DNA of 64,000 nt, from contig CM056721.1 of NCBI GenBank assembly GCA_029844215.1, positions 58,507,815 to 58,571,814 on the forward strand. The letters run 5' to 3'. The notes beneath the pieces were generated by a model, which was not told the DNA's origin, did no database searches, and worked only from the letters and a program-made list of their open reading frames with translations. Shown in pieces: positions 59,530 through 64,000 of this stretch (position 1 is its first letter; each line of letters begins with the position of its first letter). The translations under genes were made by a program, and so were the position numbers. The stretch is from Przewalskia tangutica. Its lineage: Eukaryota; Streptophyta; Magnoliopsida; Solanales; Solanaceae.

Positions 59530-61667
59530 CACTACTAGTTGATGAAATCTTCCACACTTAACCATTTCAAGACTTGAAAAACCCTCCCTCTCCCTTCATT
59601 GTTGCTCACGTTTTTGGGCCCTCATCTTGACCTAAATTTGTCCAACAATTCTTAAACTCTCAAGTGTTCTTCCCTAAGGTGTTAGGAAGATTGTGTACCA
59701 AGAGTTGGAAAAGATTTCACACCCTAACCTCTTTGTTGCCTTGGCCGAAAGTTGTCATCTTTGAAACCTAAGTGTTCTTCACTTTTTGGAGTTGGTTCTT
59801 GAAGAGAAGTTGGTTAGGAGCTTCTATGGGTTGCTTGTAGCGGATTGGAACGTAAAGATTTGGAGCTAAGACTTGCTTGGAGCGACTTTAAGAACTTGGA
59901 TATTTTTGGGCTATTTGAGGTAGTGAACCTTAACCTCTTTGTGAATTGGTTATTATACATATATTATAAGTATATTATGGAGTATATAATATATGGAGTA
60001 AAGTTTGGAAGAGTTGGATCTTGTTAACGTGTTAAAAGAAAGGATTGGCCGTTCGCCATTAAAATGGTAAAAACGTATCTTACTTGCTAAGAAGCTAATA
60101 ACAAAGTAACTATAACTTATATTAAGATGGAATATAAGTTGGATGACTAATAAAGTAAGTGGATAAGTAAAATGGAAAAAGTTGGCCAAGGACCCCAACT
60201 TAAGGACTGTATTTACTTTGGACTGTATTTACTTTGGACTGTATTTACATTTCTGTTAAGGGGAAGATTGTTCAATCGCGTTCCGTTTGGGCGTGTGATC
60301 CCCTTTTTAATTATTGTATTGTTATGAAGGCGTGATAGTAAACCGCGTTACCGGTTGGGCGCGTAATCCCCTTCTTTTACTTATTATTGTTATGAAGGCG
60401 TGATAGTAAACCGCGTTACCGTTTGGGCGTGTAATCCCCTTCTTTATGTTGTTTAATTATTACGCCTTATATATGGCATATAATTACGGTTATTCGGGCC
60501 TTGGAGAAAGATGGAAAAGTGAGTAAAAACGGGGGAAGTGCTGCCCAATTTTCCGTAGAATTAGAGGGCTTTTTATTGGTATAAGTCTTCAATGGTAAGA
60601 AAGGTTTGATAGAAGTACTATGACCATTTTAGGAGTGGAGTACTACGTGTGGCGTGATCTACTTGGCTTAAGGAGTAATGACGGGTTGAAGTACTTGGAG
60701 CGTTTTGCTATTTGTCGATAATCGTCGCGAGGTATGTGAACCTCTTCCTATCTTTTCTAGCATGATTGTTGTGAACTATGTAGTACGGTAGACGTACGTG
60801 TGCTAAACGAGTTTTGGTTGGTTTAAAACATAAGGTGTTATAATAGCTTTATGGGAAGTTAGTTATAACGACTTTATGTAGGTAAAAGAATGGTTTATTG
60901 ATTTTAGAAGTTAAGAGACTTGATCTTAAAAGATAAGAGACTTAACTTATAAGTGACGTTTTATGAAATGTTAAGGACTATGAATTTTGTTAAAAGTTGT
61001 GAAACCTCATTCGTGAGTAATGAGTACTTGGCTTTAAAGAATAATGTTTCTTGATTTGGAAATGAGAATAAGTATCGAACAAACCATTGCAGCGTTAATA
61101 AAGGAAATGTATTGACTAATTAATTATATTAAAACCAGTAGAAACCTCCATCTGCATAGAAGCTAAGATAAGACAAAATTGTATTACATTTCGTAGATCA
61201 TGGCTGCTTTAATAAGATGGTTATAAACAAGAACAAGCTACTCACACATAAGGCATATGTTACTCAATTGTTTTAAAAGGAGATTACGTTAAGTGATTAA
61301 GACTATAGTCTATGGAATCTTTCGAAAATAAGAGACTTGAGCATTTGAAATTAGGCAAACTTGAACTTTTGGAAAAGAATGTTGTTACTTGATTTTAATA
61401 AGGAAAGTGTTTTGGTTTACTTATAAATGTTAGTCACTCTATGTTAATACTACGGGTATCGGGTGACCTTTGTAAAAGAAATGGATCTTTTAAAAGAATT
61501 TAACGTATGTAGTACTTTGGGGTTAAAACCCGGACTTTGACATAAAATGAAAGTACCTTGAGTTGTGTGTAACTTGCCTATGTTTGCGTGTGATAGCCTT
61601 GTTGTGCAAGTACTGTATTTCTATACCGCTGCGTCTCTCGATGGAGGGCCGGCTGATTGGTTGTGAA

Positions 61668-62025
61668 CGATTCCTATCGAGTCCCATGAGATGGGTAGAC
61701 ATGTATTCCATACGATTCTATCGAGTCCGTGAGATGGCGAGACATGTATTCCATACGATTCCTATCGAGTCCCGTGAGATGGGCCAAGACATGTATTCCA
61801 TACGATTCCTATCGAGTCCCGTGAGATGGGCGAGACATGTATTCCATACGATTTCTATCGAGTCCCGTGAGATGGGCGAGACATGTATTCCATACGATTC
61901 CTATCGTGTCCCGTGAGATGGCCGAGACATGTATTCCACACGATCCATCGAGTCCCATGGGATGGGCCGAGACATGTATTCCACACGATTCCACCTCGAG
62001 TCCCATGGGATGGACCGAGACATGT
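61668..62025 (+). repeat. 44-48 bp minisatellite, 8 copies (N10 slot)
   Basis: CGAGTCCCGTGAGATGGG-type units with ACATGTATTCCATACGATT spacers (61679, 61723, 61767, 61814, 61860, 61906, 61950, 61998). A longer relative of the N2 40-bp unit. Confidence 0.9.
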
Positions 62026-62643
62026 TATACGTATCATACGATCTATACCTAGACTGCCGGCAGTGAGGAAGGAGTTCCACGGGCATGAGGGATGACTTCG
62101 AGGGCGTGAGTCCCTGACTTGACATGACTGCTTTTATGTTGTAAACGTAGTTTGGCTATCATACATGTCTCATGTTTTATATGACGGCCATGATTTCATT
62201 CTGATGTTGATTTCACATACTTGGTACTGTTGTCGACCTCGCCCGGGGATGCGTTACATCGCAGGTAGGTACATCGGTTGTGGATCTCGCTCATAGGATC
62301 ACAATTCAGCGTATTAGAAGCCCGTTCCTCGAGGCTTATCTTGTGGTATGTTACCCCAGTGCAGAGTTCTTGTACATTCAGGGGTATGGCGGGGCCCTGT
62401 CCCGTCATAGTTGTTGTCACTTTCTTAGAGGTCTGTAGTACTGTTGTGGGCAGGGTTGTAAAGGATGTAACTGTTCAGATTCTGTATATATGCAAGAAGG
62501 CAACTGTTTTGGTTGGTTGCTTTTTTTGATCATATCTCTTGTTTCATGTTCATGTTTTTATTTCCGCTGATTTTCTCTGATGTTGTATCACTAGGGTGCC
62601 CGGGGTAAGGCACCAGTCACGGGCCCCGGTTCGGGTCGTGACA

Positions 62644-62948
62644 ACTACATCAGCAATCGCAGGATTCAGTAAACATTAGCAGTATCCATCAAGTCCATGC
62701 AGAGACTACATCAGCAATCGCAGCATTCAGCAAGCATTCACAACATCCAGCAAGTCCGCACCGAGACTATATCAGCAACCGCAGCATTCAGCAAGCATTC
62801 GCAGCATTTAGCAAGTCCATGCAGAGACTACATCAGCAATCGCAGCATTCAGCAAGCATTCGCAGCATCCAGCAAGTCCGCACAGAGACTGCATCAGCAC
62901 TCGCAACATTCAGCAAGCATTCACAACATTCAACACGTCCGTGCAAGG
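62644..62948 (+). repeat. 61-bp tandem repeat x5
   Basis: Five consecutive 61-bp units, each starting ACTACATCAGCAA or a variant and containing GCAGCATTCAGCAAGCATTC. It continues the remnant at 58984-59028. Probably part of the Tat-like element; Tat/Ogre elements are known to carry tandem repeats in their 3' untranslated region. Confidence 0.93.
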
Positions 62949-63469
62949 ACAAAATCTCAGCATTTGCAGCATCACATTAATACAATCGTCATCACGTTTT
63001 ACAGGATAACATTTCTACTCATACAATTATATTGCTTATAAATTCATGCGTTATCTTTTTTATCTTAACAGTTATGCACTAACTTTTTGCTTAAGTCTTA
63101 GCATGCAGGAGCAGGAGCACAACGTGAATTTTCTCTTACAGCGAACCGGGGCAATTTGTTGGGGGGCCACCTTTCCAACGAATGGCAGAAGCGGCCTCGA
63201 GCGTAGGTCCACTCATCCTGCATCACAAACAAGCTCAGCATCATCATAAGTCGATATCGATACATCCCTAAGTCCAAACTAGTCTGAGCAATCAGCCACT
63301 CCTTTCCTAAAACTCACAAGTTTTTTTTGAGTGCGGGATTTTCATATCAGCAAAGGCGGGAGCACAACAATAAGCCCATGTGGGTTACAAACGCACAACA
63401 TCTATGTAATGACGTTATCTTAACCCAGGCGAGTCACAAAGCAGGTACGTCCATAAAATGATACCATTT
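62949..63469 (+). other. Spacer between two tandem arrays
   Basis: No recognisable gene. AT-rich 62960-63080, a short mixed stretch with GGAGCAGGAGCACAAC (63109), TTTTTTTT at 63312, and CAAAGGCGGGAGCACAAC (63352). Probably Tat-like untranslated sequence. Confidence 0.4.
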
Positions 63470-64000
63470 CATTGTAAGTCTATGCAACGACTTCATCTAT
63501 GTTTCGTCATTTCAACGACGAACATCTGCATCGCGTCTATGCAACGACGCCATCTCATGTAAGCATATGCAACGGCTTCGTCTATATTTTGTCTATGCAA
63601 CGACAAGCATCTGCATCGCGTCTATACAACGACGCATTTCATAAAAGTCTATGCAACGGCTTCATTCATGTTTCGTCTATGCAACGACGAACATCTGCAT
63701 CGCGTCTATGCAACGACGTCATTTCATTTAAGTCTATGCAACGGCTTTATATATATTTCGTCTATGCAACGACGAGCATCTGCATCGCGTCTATGCAACG
63801 ACACCTTTTCATGTAAGCCCATACAACGACTTCATCTGTGTTTCGTCTATGCAACGACGAGCATCTGCATCGCGTCTATGCGACGACGTCATTTCATATA
63901 AGCTCATGCAACGGCTTCATCTGTGTTTTGTCTATGAAATGACGAGCATCTGCATCGCGTCTATGCAACGATGTCATTTCATGTAAGCTTATGCAACGGC
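63470..64000 (+). repeat. 85-bp higher-order tandem array, cut by window end
   Basis: CATCTGCATCGCG recurs at 63523, 63608, 63692, 63778, 63862 and 63947 (spacing 84-86). Each unit holds three TATGCAACG words about 28 bp apart, so 85 bp is a trimer of a ~28-bp monomer. Frames of 77-105 codons stay open across it, a by-product of repetition. Confidence 0.92.

Larger units (their letters stand above)
59029..62643 (+). mobile_element. N10: solo LTR in a 61-bp tandem array
   Basis: TGTTATACCCCGTAG...GTCGTGACA, 3615 bp, perfect TSD ACTAC (59024-59028, 62644-62648). N2-type U3. No internal domain, so it formed by LTR-LTR recombination. Near 60190-60420 it has short duplications (GGACTGTATTTACTTT and a ~75-bp repeat with CGTGATAGTAAACCGCGTTACCG). 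Confidence 0.94.

Noticed and set aside
63499..63901. 77-105 codon frames at the right edge
   Set aside because: Pure by-products of the 85-bp satellite-like array.

Overview
The window is plant nuclear heterochromatin. It holds LTR retrotransposons nested inside one another, and I see no host gene, tRNA or rRNA gene. Gag sequence type, tRNA-iMet primer sites and TG...CA termini place the family among Ty3/gypsy elements, closest by eye to the Del/Tekay chromoviruses. A eudicot with a large genome is likely; Solanaceae is a guess from sequence style.

Layout, outermost to innermost. (T) A Tat/Ogre-like sequence fills 56510-64000. It was entered by N9, of which only an LTR tail (55622-56509) is in view, and by N10, a solo LTR (59029-62643, TSD ACTAC). 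N1 (from before base 1 to 55621) sits in the N9 LTR. N2 (3583-50086, TSD TGGAC) interrupts the N1 gag. The N2 5' LTR was entered by N3, a minus-strand solo LTR (3801-16749, TSD GGTCA/TGTCA), and by N5, a minus-strand LTR (17167-39386). The N2 3' LTR was entered by N8, a solo LTR (45181-49032). N4 (4807-14225, TSD GGAAG) lies in N3. N6 (minus, 19493-38538, TSD AATTC) lies in N5. N7 (27829-37723, TSD GTTTA) lies in the N6 5' LTR. With T counted there are seven levels.

All five elements whose internal domain is visible (N1, N2, N4, N6, N7) share one design. LTRs are very long (about 3.4-4.0 kb) and the internal domain is short (about 1.9-2.5 kb). It holds a PBS, a damaged gag with CCHC zinc knuckles, a conserved ~0.8-1.5 kb noncoding tail, a small hairpin and a polypurine tract. 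No protease, reverse transcriptase, RNase H or integrase is recognisable in any copy. This fits gag-only non-autonomous elements (the TR-GAG type) that would need an autonomous partner's Pol.

The LTRs are modular. They have a U3 of about 0.4-0.55 kb with a G-box palindrome and TATA box, exchanged between subfamilies; a long AT-rich middle with a duplicated hairpin; a slot near the 3' third holding a different minisatellite in each subfamily; and a strongly structured 3' block. Several blocks are riddled with small indels next to near-identical sequence, which may reflect assembly consensus error as much as real decay.
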